Shown here piece by piece: positions 25,670 to 34,646 of a DNA stretch of 64,000 bases (position 1 is the stretch's first letter; every line of letters starts with the position of its first letter). A program made the position numbers and the translations under genes. The DNA is from Planococcus sp. MER TA 32b (GTDB lineage: Bacteria > Bacillota > Bacilli > Bacillales_A > Planococcaceae). The notes under the pieces are model-generated. The model made no database searches. It saw nothing but the letters and a program-made list of their open reading frames with translations, and was not told the origin of the DNA. The stretch spans positions 992,001 through 1,056,000 of the forward strand of contig JAMCAN010000001.1 of assembly GCA_023715185.1 (NCBI GenBank), read 5' to 3'.

Positions 25670-26245
25670 ATGAAGAAGATATTGGGCTTATTGCTGGTGG
25701 GCGTATTGATTGTCATACTGGTAGTGGGTATCGTTCAGAAGAATGTTGAGGAGAGGCAGGCCACTGAGCGTTTAAATGAAGGCAGCGCTGTGGATTTTCT
25801 TCCGACAGAAGAAGGTTTGGCAAAAGGGAAGGCGGCACCGGATTTCGAGTTGTCGACCTTGGACGGAGAAGCTGTACAGCTTTCTGATTATAAAGGGAAA
25901 AAAGTGATATTGAATTTCTGGGCTACCTGGTGTCCTCCATGCCGCGCTGAAATGCCGGACATGCAGAAATATTATGATGAGCAGGCCGAAGGTGAAAACG
26001 TTGAAATTTTGGCTGTGAACCTGACGACGGAAGATAAAGGCATGGATAAGATCGATGCATTTGTTGATGAATTCAGTTTAACTTTCCCCATTCCGATGGA
26101 TACGGAAGGTGACATCGGCGACCTTTACCAGGCAGCAAGTATTCCGACTACGTACATGATTGATACGGAGGGACGGGTTCAACAAAAAATCGTTGGTCCA
26201 ATGAATGAAGAAATGATGGAAGAATTTATCGCCGATATGGAATAG
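25670..26245 (+). CDS. ResA/TlpA-like thiol-disulfide oxidoreductase
   Basis: 191 aa. N-terminal membrane anchor (residues 4-22) and an extracytoplasmic thioredoxin fold: KAAPDFELSTLDGEAVQLSDYKGKKVILNFWATWCPPC with the redox pair C88/C91, and the cis-Pro region SIPTTYMID. Such proteins reduce disulfides of apocytochrome c or of spore/cell-wall proteins outside the membrane; a role with CccB is possible but not shown. Start ATG 25670 with GGAG upstream; a longer in-frame extension overlaps the preceding terminator and is rejected. Confidence 0.9.
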   Translation: MKKILGLLLVGVLIVILVVGIVQKNVEERQATERLNEGSAVDFLPTEEGLAKGKAAPDFELSTLDGEAVQLSDYKGKKVILNFWATWCPPCRAEMPDMQKYYDEQAEGENVEILAVNLTTEDKGMDKIDAFVDEFSLTFPIPMDTEGDIGDLYQAASIPTTYMIDTEGRVQQKIVGPMNEEMMEEFIADME

Positions 26246-26257
26246 GAGGGTATGAAA

Positions 26258-27364
26258 ATGACAAGCATTGAAACGAAATCAGTTCACACTGCTCAAATGA
26301 AAGAACGGACCATCCAGCCAAAAGTTATGCCGGTTTACCAAACTTCGGCTTTCGCTTTTTCATCATTGGAAGAACTGGAAGGCTATTATGAAGGAAATGG
26401 CACTTACCTTTATTCCAGAACAGCAAACCCGAATACGGATGCACTTGGACAGACAGTTGCCGACCTTGAATGCGCACCGAACGGAGTCGCTGCTTCTTCA
26501 GGGACATCTGCCATACTCGCGGGCATTCTGTCGGTCGTCAAAAGCGGAGATCATATACTTGCGGCGGAAGATGTTTACGGCGGCACGTTTCTTCTATTAA
26601 AAGAAGAACTGGCTCTAATGGGAATCCAGGTTCATTTCGCTGACTTCTCTGATATTAGCGCGATTGAACAGATCCTCATCGATTACCCCGAGGTAAAGTT
26701 GATATTCAGCGAATCCATCACCAATCCATTTTTGCGCGTGGAAGATCTGGAAGTGCTTGACCGGTTAAAGAAACATTACGGTCTTAAGGTGATGATCGAT
26801 AATACATTTGCTACTCCCTACACAATGACACCTTATGAAAATGGAGCAGACCTGGTTGCCCACAGTGCCACGAAATACCTTGGCGGCCACAGTGATGTGA
26901 CGGCTGGTGTATTGGTCGGGGACCAGGAGCTAATTGCGATTGCTGAAAAACGCATCGTTAATATGGGCCTGAACCTCAGCCCTTTTGAAGCGTGGCTGAC
27001 CATCCGCGGAATCAAGACATTGGCGCTGCGAATGAAAACGCAAACTGAAAATGCACAGGCAATTGCAGATTTCCTCAACGAAAAAACGAAAGTCTGGTAT
27101 CCGGGAAAAGGTGCCATCGTCAGTTTTGAAGTTCCTGAAACAATCGATGTGTCCGTTTTCTTCACATCCCTGGGCTGGATAAAAATCGTGCCGACGCTTG
27201 CGGGTGTTGAAACGACGGTTTCCTATCCTTATGGCACATCCCACCGGGCATTGTCAGAAGAAGAAAAGGCGAAAGTCGGTGTCACACGCCGCATAGTCCG
27301 GTTATCTGCAGGAATCGAAGGCATTGGGGATATTCTGGAACAATTGGGTACAGCATTTAAATAG
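26258..27364 (+). CDS. trans-sulfuration enzyme family PLP protein (cystathionine gamma-synthase/beta-lyase or Met gamma-lyase type)
   Basis: 368 aa, Cys/Met metabolism PLP-dependent family. Motifs: YSRTANPNTDALGQTVADLE, SSGTSAILAGILS, VYGGTF, IDNTFATPY, and the PLP lysine in HSATKYLGGHSD; C-terminal RLSAGIEGIGDILEQL. Exact reaction (synthase, beta-lyase or gamma-lyase) cannot be settled by reading. The second ATG (26258) is chosen because AGGAGG stands 8 bases before it and only 2 before the first ATG. It follows the ResA-like gene closely. Confidence 0.88.
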   Translation: MTSIETKSVHTAQMKERTIQPKVMPVYQTSAFAFSSLEELEGYYEGNGTYLYSRTANPNTDALGQTVADLECAPNGVAASSGTSAILAGILSVVKSGDHILAAEDVYGGTFLLLKEELALMGIQVHFADFSDISAIEQILIDYPEVKLIFSESITNPFLRVEDLEVLDRLKKHYGLKVMIDNTFATPYTMTPYENGADLVAHSATKYLGGHSDVTAGVLVGDQELIAIAEKRIVNMGLNLSPFEAWLTIRGIKTLALRMKTQTENAQAIADFLNEKTKVWYPGKGAIVSFEVPETIDVSVFFTSLGWIKIVPTLAGVETTVSYPYGTSHRALSEEEKAKVGVTRRIVRLSAGIEGIGDILEQLGTAFK

Positions 27365-27395
27365 AAGCATTTTTTCGAGTCACATCGGTAAGCTG

Positions 27396-27462
27396 GCTCC
27401 CGCATCGCTGCGTCAGCTTCGTCGCAAAGCACCGGCTGAAAGATCTTCAGCCGCGCTTGGTT
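27396..27462 (+). repeat. interspersed repeat family 2, copy 1
   Basis: GCTCCCGCATCGCTGCG, then GCTTCGTCGCAAAGC and a terminal palindrome CGGCTGAAAGATCTTCAGCCG-like hairpin. The inverted relative is at 30125-30181. It lies between the PLP enzyme and minJ, in otherwise gene-free sequence. Confidence 0.65.
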
Positions 27463-27553
27463 CAAAAAGGAGTACAGGTTGCAGGGGTTCTTTGGTACAA
27501 TGGAAGATAATGCGTCAATAGCCGGTGAATGGATGGTGAAAACAAGGATGGTC

Positions 27554-28702
27554 ATGGAAGCTCTATTGGATATCGGCAGAATTTTTGTCAATCCACTTTT
27601 ATACATAGCGCTGCTTGCAGCAATTTTACTTGGTTATTTCAGGGTCAAAAAGGAAAGGAAGCTTTTCCGTACCCGAATTGTCTGGGGTTGGAGGGAACTC
27701 GGCCATTTGCTTAAAGATGGAATTCTGTACGCCCTTGTACTTTCAATCCTGTTTTCGGCAATCGGACTTACAGTTTCATTGGAATGGCTCGTGGCATTAA
27801 GTTTAGTTAGTGCTGCAGTTGTGATTTCCGGAATATATTATCTTGCTTCATTTGTTTATCTGGCATTAGGGGCAATTGGACTCGGTTGGCTTCTTGCGAA
27901 TTATGGATGGACGATTCCGTTTGGATTGTTCGATTTCAGCGGATACGTCGTGGCTTGGAATTGGCTGCTGCCTGTCGCACTGATTTCTGGAGCGATGGTT
28001 TTTCTGGAGGGGCGGCTTGTCGCGCGCCGGGGAGAGGAATCTTCTTCGCCAAGGATTGAAAAAACGTCACGCGGAGGGACAGCTGTCTTCTATAAAGCGA
28101 AACGGTTATGGCTGATTCCTCTGCTTTTGGTTGTGCCGGGTGATCTGCTGGAAGCCTACCTGCCTTACTGGCCACAATTTACAATCGGAAGCAGCGATTT
28201 TTCATTTATATTATTTCCTGCAGTAATCGGTTTTCAGGGCAAAGCGCGCAGAACTTTGCCGGCTTATGTTTATCCTCAGCTGGGCCTCCGTCTCTGGATG
28301 CTTGGACTGCTGATGATTGTCCTGGCGCTGTTTTCCTACCTCTGGGAACCGATGGCGCTGGTTGCGCTGCTCGCAGGTGCAGCAGGACGCGCAATTCTTT
28401 CCATTATCATGTTGATGAATGAAAATAAAGGGAATCATGCAGTTGCGCCGCAAACAACCGGCGTGATGATCGTGGACGTACTCGCGGATTCTCCGGCAGA
28501 GAAAATGGGGCTTGTCCGCGGAGAAATCATCCGCAAAGTGAACGGTCTGACAGTCACGAATGAAGCTGAGCTTTACGAAGCGATCCAGGTCAACGCTGCT
28601 CATTGCAGGCTTGAAGTGCTGGACCACAATAAAGAAATGCGGCTGAGGCAGCATGTCATTTTCAGGCATGACCATTACCGGCTTGGTTTGATAGTAGTTT
28701 AA
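27554..28702 (+). CDS. minJ: PDZ-containing membrane protein MinJ (division-site topology)
   Basis: 382 aa. Eight or so transmembrane helices over residues ~10-300, then a C-terminal PDZ domain (GVMIVDVLADSPAEKMGLVRGEIIRKVNGLTVTNEAELYEAIQVNAAHCRLEVLD). In B. subtilis MinJ links DivIVA to MinD at poles and division sites. Identification rests on architecture plus the neighbour csbA, with ftsEX nearby as in B. subtilis. Start is uncertain: ATG 27554 has AAGGA five bases upstream and gives an N-terminus (MEALLDIGRIFVNPLLYIA) like MinJ; ATG 27500 would add 18 residues. Confidence 0.78.
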   Translation: MEALLDIGRIFVNPLLYIALLAAILLGYFRVKKERKLFRTRIVWGWRELGHLLKDGILYALVLSILFSAIGLTVSLEWLVALSLVSAAVVISGIYYLASFVYLALGAIGLGWLLANYGWTIPFGLFDFSGYVVAWNWLLPVALISGAMVFLEGRLVARRGEESSSPRIEKTSRGGTAVFYKAKRLWLIPLLLVVPGDLLEAYLPYWPQFTIGSSDFSFILFPAVIGFQGKARRTLPAYVYPQLGLRLWMLGLLMIVLALFSYLWEPMALVALLAGAAGRAILSIIMLMNENKGNHAVAPQTTGVMIVDVLADSPAEKMGLVRGEIIRKVNGLTVTNEAELYEAIQVNAAHCRLEVLDHNKEMRLRQHVIFRHDHYRLGLIVV

Positions 28703-28752
28703 ATTATTATGACAGCACCATATTTCAAGGGTCTTATACGGAGGGAATAATC

Positions 28753-29010
28753 ATGGAATCGATGATCACTAAATTTTTCCTCTCTTTGCTGGTTCCAGGG
28801 CTTCTCGTCATCCTGTTCACCCGAGTGACTTTCAATCATATTGTTGGCCTGGTTCTGACGGTGGCGCTGATTGCGGCCGCCGTCTATGCCGGCTATACCA
28901 ATACATGGTTTCTTTATATCGTCAACGCGGCTTCATTGACCGCGGGGTTCTGGTATGCCACGAATATGTTCAAACGCAGCAAAAAAGCCGACATTCATAA
29001 AGATGAATGA
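28753..29010 (+). CDS. csbA: small membrane protein CsbA
   Basis: 85 aa, three transmembrane segments with the family core GLLVILFTRVTFNHIVGLVLTVALIAAAVYAGYTNTWF and a lysine-rich C-terminus. CsbA is a SigB-controlled membrane protein in B. subtilis with unknown function. Here no well-spaced SigB promoter is visible. Start ATG 28753 follows CGGAGGG. Confidence 0.88.
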   Translation: MESMITKFFLSLLVPGLLVILFTRVTFNHIVGLVLTVALIAAAVYAGYTNTWFLYIVNAASLTAGFWYATNMFKRSKKADIHKDE

Positions 29011-29018
29011 CGGCTTTT
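28981..29018. terminator. bidirectional terminator between csbA and azlD
   Basis: AAAAGCCG-ACATTCAT...ATGAATGA-CGGCTTTT with T-runs on both sides; its first arm is within the csbA 3' end. Confidence 0.88.
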
Positions 29019-29024
29019 ATTTTT

Positions 29025-29330
29025 TTATAAAAATAAGCTATAGACGGCCAGAACGGCGATTGATCCCAGGACAACAACCATGACATTGGCTCCAAGCAAT
29101 GCAATGCCGAATGCAGCTGCCGCTCCGATCACACCAAACCAGATATTCTCCTGGATGAAAAAGATCGCCGGAAAAATCAGCGCTCCGAGAACAGCGAAAG
29201 GGATATTCCTTAAAATGTTCTGAATTGAAGGCGGCAGTTCGCGTCCTTCCAGAAAAGTCAGCGGAATGGCGCGCGGGATATAGGTAACGAGCGCCATGCC
29301 AAGTATTGTCCACCAAATCCATGATCCCAT
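29025..29330 (-). CDS. azlD: branched-chain amino acid exporter small subunit AzlD
   Basis: 101 aa, three to four transmembrane helices, with the AzlD family stretch MALVTYIPRAIPLTFLEGRELPPSIQNILRNIPFAVLGALIFPAI. It forms a two-component efflux carrier with AzlC. Its ATG shares one base with the azlC stop codon (TAATG), so the two are co-translated. Confidence 0.9.
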   Translation of the reverse strand: MGSWIWWTILGMALVTYIPRAIPLTFLEGRELPPSIQNILRNIPFAVLGALIFPAIFFIQENIWFGVIGAAAAFGIALLGANVMVVVLGSIAVLAVYSLFL

Positions 29331-30022
29331 TATGAACGGCCTCCTTTCGAAGCGATTAATTCAATGATGATTGCGGAAGCTAAGGTGGAGACAAGGATTG
29401 CCCATCCTGTCGTCAGCCAGCCGGTAAAATAGAAGAGGGAATTCAATATAGCTGCGATAGCAGCGAGACTTACAACTTTTCGGTTGCCCCGCATGGACGG
29501 AACCAGCAGCCCGACGAACATGGCATAAAGCGCAATGGACATCGCGGCCTGCAGAAATTCAGGAAGATTGGCTCCGATAAGATGGCCGAGCGCGGTAAAT
29601 ACCACCCAGCTGCCATAGGAAATGGAGATGACTCCAGCCGCAAAAGATGTACGGAGATTATCCTCTTTTTGGATTGCCAGGACAGAAAAAGATTCATCCG
29701 TAATGCCAAACGCGTAAAGCGCCTTCTTCCATCTGGCATCGGGCTGCATCTTTTCATTGAGCGAAGCCGTCATAAGAAAGTGGCGGATATTCACTATGAA
29801 TGTGTTCAGGATAATCACCGCAGGGGCGACTCCCGCCGTGATCAGAGACAATGATATGTATTGTGCTGCTCCCGCGAAAACAAAGATACTCATGGCAGTG
29901 GCCTCCAAAAGCGACAGGCCAGTAGTCTTAGCTAAAAGGCCGAACGTCAAAGCCACCGGAAAGTAGCCGATGGCGATACTGACTCCAGCTTTTAGCCCCG
30001 CAGAAAATCCGCGTTGTTCCAT
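29330..30022 (-). CDS. azlC: branched-chain amino acid exporter large subunit AzlC
   Basis: 230 aa, multiple transmembrane segments. Family motifs GVSIAIGYFPVALTFGLLAKTTGLSLLEATAMSIFVFAGAAQYISLSLI and NIRHFLMTASL, FGITDESF. Works with AzlD in the membrane to export branched-chain amino acids or analogues. Start ATG 30022 with GGAGAGAG upstream. Confidence 0.9.
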   Translation of the reverse strand: MEQRGFSAGLKAGVSIAIGYFPVALTFGLLAKTTGLSLLEATAMSIFVFAGAAQYISLSLITAGVAPAVIILNTFIVNIRHFLMTASLNEKMQPDARWKKALYAFGITDESFSVLAIQKEDNLRTSFAAGVISISYGSWVVFTALGHLIGANLPEFLQAAMSIALYAMFVGLLVPSMRGNRKVVSLAAIAAILNSLFYFTGWLTTGWAILVSTLASAIIIELIASKGGRS

Positions 30023-30124
30023 CTTCCTCTCTCCTTATATAAAAGTATTTCTCTTTTCCAAATACGGGCAAAGAGTGTAAAGTAGTTATAATAGCATAGC
30101 ATAAGAAATGCGGAAGCGAAGAGC

Positions 30125-30181
30125 CGGGCCGAAATTTTTCGGACCGCTCTTTGCGACGAAGCAGCGCAGCGATGCAGGAGC
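30125..30181 (-). repeat. interspersed repeat family 2, copy 2
   Basis: Reverse complement reads GCTCCTGCATCGCTGCG ... GCTTCGTCGCAAAGAGCGG then a CCGAAA / TTTCGG hairpin, aligning with 27396-27462. The palindrome arms differ between the copies but both keep the hairpin, suggesting compensatory change. Confidence 0.65.
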
Positions 30182-30245
30182 AGCATTCATGACCACTAAA
30201 TCATGCAGCGCTTTTGCCATAACTGCCAAGACCGAAGCGACTCGA

Positions 30246-30393
30246 GGGGCTGGGCCGCTGGAGTCTGGACACCGAAAAGCGTAAGCGCCCGCTAAGCTCT
30301 GAAAGGCATAAGACGATCTGGCGGAGCGGCGTGTTCTTGCCGCAAAGCCGGAGCGGCTTATGACCCGAAGAGCTGGGCGCTGGAGTCTGGACA
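30246..30393 (+). repeat. interspersed palindromic repeat family 1, copy B plus a partial tail
   Basis: A full copy at 30274-30393 (GAAAAGCG ... AAGCGCCC ... AGCTCTGAAAGGCATAAG ... CTTATGACCCGAAGAGCT ... GGGCGCTGGAGTCTGGACA), preceded by a tail-only fragment GGGGCTGGGCCGCTGGAGTC (30246-30265 and on to 30272). The 30023-30454 gap therefore consists mostly of repeat DNA; I see no gene in it. The overlapping small ORFs are repeat translations. Confidence 0.85.
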
Positions 30394-30454
30394 CATAAAT
30401 ACCCAGGTTTTGAATACGGCAATGAAAAATATCGTAAATTGAAGGAATGAGCAT

Positions 30455-31084
30455 ATGTCTGAATTCTTTTCACAGGAAAATATTACAGCTTTATATGAAT
30501 CCTATCGTTCCATCGGGCCGTTCATCGGATTCCTGCTTCCTTTCATCGAAGCATTCCTTCCGTTTCTTCCACTTTTCGTGTTTGTATTTGCAAATGCGGG
30601 AGCATACGGTCTTCTGTTCGGCTTTTTAATATCCCTTGCCGGTTCAGTGGCGGGTTCCTACAGTGTATTTCTGATTATCCGAAAATATGGCAGGGCAAAA
30701 TTTTTAAACTTCATGACCAAGCACCAGAAAGTTGAGAGGCTGATCCTATGGGTGGAACGGAACGGTTTCGGCCCCCTGTTCCTGCTTCTCTGTTTTCCAT
30801 TCACACCGTCGGCTTTGGTGAACCTGGTGGCTGGATTATCCAACATCAGCAAGCATTATTACTTATGGACTTTGATAGCGGGCAAGACGGTGATGGTCTT
30901 CATGATTACATATGTGGGTTACGATATTCGTGCATTATTCAATAACCCTGTCAGAACAATCATCGTGATCATTATTATTATACTTCTTTATATAGTAGGG
31001 AAAATCATTGAAAAAAGATTGAATAAGAAAGTTGAAGAAGATTTCCGCCAGGCGGCAAATAGAAACCGTTCGGAAGAACAGTGA
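30455..31084 (+). CDS. TVP38/TMEM64 (VTT-domain, DedA-like) membrane protein
   Basis: 209 aa, five to six transmembrane segments with the SNARE-associated/VTT signature (GFLISLAGSVAGSYSVFLIIRKYGRAKF and LLLCFPFTPSALVNLVAGLSNISKHYYLWTLIAGKTVMVF). A C-terminal basic tail. VTT proteins act in lipid scrambling and membrane homeostasis; the specific role here is unknown. Start ATG 30455 with AAGGAATG upstream. Confidence 0.83.
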   Translation: MSEFFSQENITALYESYRSIGPFIGFLLPFIEAFLPFLPLFVFVFANAGAYGLLFGFLISLAGSVAGSYSVFLIIRKYGRAKFLNFMTKHQKVERLILWVERNGFGPLFLLLCFPFTPSALVNLVAGLSNISKHYYLWTLIAGKTVMVFMITYVGYDIRALFNNPVRTIIVIIIIILLYIVGKIIEKRLNKKVEEDFRQAANRNRSEEQ

Positions 31085-31169
31085 GTTGTGTGATTGTCCT
31101 TAAACTGGCTCGCAAGTTCTGAATATAGTAAAATAAGAACAAATGTTCTTTGGAAGGAAGGGTGTTCAG

Positions 31170-34100
31170 ATGTCTTTAAGAATTATCTATGGACGTGCCG
31201 GTTCCGGAAAAACCTCTCTTATATTGGATGAAATAGTAGGGACATTAAAAGATAATGCAGATGGAGACCCTATTTTCTTCATTGTACCGGACCAAATGTC
31301 TTTTTCAACCGAGTATCGGCTGTCATCCGCAGATGGCATGAAAGGGATGATCCGCGCGCAGGCTGTCACATTCAAACGCCTTGCCTGGCGGGTGCTGCAG
31401 GAAGCCGGTGGAATCAGCCGAAAAGAAGTGGACAGCTTCGGCTACCGCATGCTGATCCGCAGCCTGCTTGAAGAACATCGTGACGAGTTCCAGCTGTTCC
31501 GGCGAGCTGCCGGAAAACGGGGCTTTACTGATCAGATCGAGCAGCTTATCAAAGAATTCTCAAGATATTGCGTCGATTGTGGCGAGTTGACGGAAATCCG
31601 TTCGTCACTGGCTGAAGCGGGTGCTCCGCGGACCTTACTGGATAAAGCTTCTGATCTTGAACTGATATTGGCGGAGATTGAGAACAGGCTGGGCAAGGTA
31701 TTCGTTGACTCGGAAGGGCATCTGGCTTTATTGTCCGAAAAAATCCGTTTTTCCGATCAGGTTAAGCAATCCGATATCTATATTGACGGATTCGTCACAT
31801 TTACCGCCCGTGAATATGAAATCATCTTTGAATTGATGAGACACGCCAAATCGGTAACGATTGCGCTGCCGATGGACGGAACGGCTAATGCGAATGACGA
31901 ACAGGCATTATTTTTCCAATCCGCCAGTACGGCACGGCGTTTGGTCGATCAGGCAAAAAAGGAAGGTCTCCAAGTGGAGAATGCGGTTCATCTGCCTTCC
32001 GCTAAACGTTTTTCCAATGCGGAATTGGCACATGTTGAACGGCATTTTGACGATTATCCGCTTCAGAAATCAGAAACCGAAGGTCATGTAAACCTGATTG
32101 AAGCCGCCAGCCGTCGAGCGGAAGTCCATGCAATGGCCCGCTCCATCCGTGAACAGATCCGGAGCGGTATGCGCTATAAAGATATTGCCGTACTGTACCG
32201 GCAGCCCGAAATTTATGATGAATTGATCAATACAATTTTTCCTCAATACGAATTACCGTATTTCATCAGCCAGAAAAAATCGATGCTTCACCATCCCTTG
32301 ATTGAATTCTGCCGTTCGGTGCTTGAAGCGGTTCAATCGAATTATTCCTATGAGCCGGTTTTTCGGGCGATTAAAACCGATCTGTTCTTTCCGCAGGGAA
32401 GTGTGGCGAAATGGCGGGAACGCAGCGACGTTCTAGAGAATTTCGTTATTGCCAATGGCATCTATGGGGAGCGCTGGTTTGATGAAAAACGCTGGTTCTA
32501 TAAAAAATACCGGGGCCTGGAATTTCATACAGGTGTCCAGACCGATGAAGAACTGGCGCTTCAGATGGAACTTCACGCGGTAAGGGATATGGTCCGAGAG
32601 CCGCTTTCGGCGCTGAAAGAACAATTGGAAAGCTGTTCGACAGGCAGGGAGATGGCGGAAGCCCTGTTTGTTTTTGTAGAAGACATGGGCGTCTATGATA
32701 AAATTCTCGACTTGAAAGAGCGTGAGGAGTCAGAGCATAAATTATTGGCTGCGGCGGAACATGAGCAGGCATGGAAGCAATGGATCGGTGTTTTAGATCA
32801 ATTCGTGCTGATGTTCGGCGACAAGGAACTCGACATAACGTCTGCGGTAAGGATCCTGGACGAAGGGTTTGAAACCCTGGAGTTTTCACGGATTCCCCCT
32901 TCACTTGATGAAATTACCGTATCAACGATCGATTTGGCAAGGCTGATGGATATCAAGTCGGTATTTGTCATCGGCGTAAACGACGGTGTTTTGCCGAAGC
33001 GAATTGAGCAGGAAGGGTTGCTGACAGACGCGGACCGCGAATGGTTTGCGAAAATCGGCTTTGAACTGGCACCCAGTACAAAAACGAGGCTGTTGGATGA
33101 AACATTCATGGCCTATCGTGCCTTCACATCGGCTTCTGACTATTTGACCATCTCTTATCCGATTGCTGATGAGGAAGGGAAAGCGCTTTTGCCTTCCATG
33201 TATATCCAGAAATTCATTGATATGCTTGGCGTGGAACTGACACCGGCAGTAGCGGATCCCGAGGAACTTAAACAAGCTGACCATTTGAGCTATATTTCCC
33301 ATCCCCGCGCGACATTGGCGTATTTGTCCTCACAGATCCGCAGTGGCTCCCTGTCGCCTGAATGGCAGGCGGTGCTTTCTTACTATCAGGAAGATCCGCT
33401 TTGGTCATCGGTGGTGGAGCGGATTATGGAACCGGCGAAACCGAATATAGCCGATCAGCTTCGGGAAGATATAGCTGAACCTTTATACGGTTCGCCTATT
33501 TCTTCAAGTGTCTCGCGGGTCGAAACGTTTTATGGCTGCCCTTACGCCCATTTTGCCGCCTATGGGCTGCGCCTGGAGGAACGGAGCCAATATAAATTGG
33601 CGCCGCCTGCGATGGGTGACCTGTTCCATGCAGCCATAAAATGGATTTCAGATGAAGTGAACAGGCTGGATGTTTCCTGGTATTCATTGACCAATAAAGA
33701 CTGCCGTGAATTGGCGAAACAGGCGATGGATCAATTATCCCCTTACTTCGTCAATCATATTCTGATCAGTTCACACCGCTATCGTTATATTCAGCATAAA
33801 CTGGAGGCGATCATCCGCCAGACAGCTTTCATGCTGAGCAAGCATGCGAAAGTCACCGGCTTTGCGCCTGTGGCATTGGAAGTCGGATTTGGTACGAAAG
33901 AGACGATTCCGCCATTGGATATTCCGCTGAGAAGGGGACGCAAGATGAATATCCGGGGCCGAATTGACCGCATCGATTCGACGGATATCAATGGCAAGCC
34001 TTATATCCGTGTAGTCGATTATAAATCTTCCAAACAAGGACTTGATCTTGGTGAAGTTTATCACGGCATCGCCCTGCAGACATTTACGTATCTGGATGTG

Positions 34101-34646
34101 GCCTTGACGCATTCCGACCGTTGGCTTGGCGAGCAGGCTGAACCGGCGGGAGTGCTGTATTTCCATATGCACAATCCGATGCTGAAATCGACGAGGCTGA
34201 TGACAGCCGAAGAAGTGGAAGAAGAAATGGCGCGGTCATTCAAGATGAACGGTCTGGTCGTTGAAGATGAAGAAGTGATCAAAGCGATGGACAATGAAAT
34301 CGATGGCTATTCGAATATCATCCCGGTGCGGATGAATAAGAACGGCAGCATTTCAAAATCCCAGTCGCGTACAGTCAGCAAAGATGATATGGAAGTCATC
34401 CGCCAATTCGTGCGGAATAAACATCAGGATGCGGGCAATGGCATTTTGGACGGCGTCACTTCCATTACGCCTTATAAAGTGAAAGATGATACACCATGCC
34501 AATTCTGTTCCTACCGGTCGATTTGCCAATTTGACCCATCAGACCCGGAACAGACCTACCGTAAATTGCCTTCTTTATCATCCGACAAGGCTGTTGAATT
34601 GATTCGAAAGGAGACTGGCGAACATGATTCCGACAAAACCGAATGA
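31170..34646 (+). CDS. addB: AddB, helicase-nuclease subunit
   Basis: 1158 aa. Walker A IIYGRAGSGKTSLIL at the N-terminus, inactivated-helicase-like core, and a C-terminal RecB-type nuclease with RVVDYKSSKQGLDL. The four-Cys iron-sulphur cluster is visible: Cys in FYGCPYAHF and three in CQFCSYRSIC. With AddA it processes double-strand breaks to Chi for RecA repair. ATG 31170 is preferred over the in-frame ATG at 31143 because GGAAGG lies between. It overlaps addA by 23 bp. Confidence 0.95.
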   Translation: MSLRIIYGRAGSGKTSLILDEIVGTLKDNADGDPIFFIVPDQMSFSTEYRLSSADGMKGMIRAQAVTFKRLAWRVLQEAGGISRKEVDSFGYRMLIRSLLEEHRDEFQLFRRAAGKRGFTDQIEQLIKEFSRYCVDCGELTEIRSSLAEAGAPRTLLDKASDLELILAEIENRLGKVFVDSEGHLALLSEKIRFSDQVKQSDIYIDGFVTFTAREYEIIFELMRHAKSVTIALPMDGTANANDEQALFFQSASTARRLVDQAKKEGLQVENAVHLPSAKRFSNAELAHVERHFDDYPLQKSETEGHVNLIEAASRRAEVHAMARSIREQIRSGMRYKDIAVLYRQPEIYDELINTIFPQYELPYFISQKKSMLHHPLIEFCRSVLEAVQSNYSYEPVFRAIKTDLFFPQGSVAKWRERSDVLENFVIANGIYGERWFDEKRWFYKKYRGLEFHTGVQTDEELALQMELHAVRDMVREPLSALKEQLESCSTGREMAEALFVFVEDMGVYDKILDLKEREESEHKLLAAAEHEQAWKQWIGVLDQFVLMFGDKELDITSAVRILDEGFETLEFSRIPPSLDEITVSTIDLARLMDIKSVFVIGVNDGVLPKRIEQEGLLTDADREWFAKIGFELAPSTKTRLLDETFMAYRAFTSASDYLTISYPIADEEGKALLPSMYIQKFIDMLGVELTPAVADPEELKQADHLSYISHPRATLAYLSSQIRSGSLSPEWQAVLSYYQEDPLWSSVVERIMEPAKPNIADQLREDIAEPLYGSPISSSVSRVETFYGCPYAHFAAYGLRLEERSQYKLAPPAMGDLFHAAIKWISDEVNRLDVSWYSLTNKDCRELAKQAMDQLSPYFVNHILISSHRYRYIQHKLEAIIRQTAFMLSKHAKVTGFAPVALEVGFGTKETIPPLDIPLRRGRKMNIRGRIDRIDSTDINGKPYIRVVDYKSSKQGLDLGEVYHGIALQTFTYLDVALTHSDRWLGEQAEPAGVLYFHMHNPMLKSTRLMTAEEVEEEMARSFKMNGLVVEDEEVIKAMDNEIDGYSNIIPVRMNKNGSISKSQSRTVSKDDMEVIRQFVRNKHQDAGNGILDGVTSITPYKVKDDTPCQFCSYRSICQFDPSDPEQTYRKLPSLSSDKAVELIRKETGEHDSDKTE

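Noticed and set aside
28697-28734. SigB promoter before csbA
   Set aside because: GTTTAA and GGGTCT are present but 26 bp apart, too far for a SigB promoter.
30086-30473. Minus-strand ORFs of 90-122 residues upstream of the TVP38-family gene
   Set aside because: They translate interspersed repeats of both families and end abruptly; no ribosome binding site or homology is apparent.
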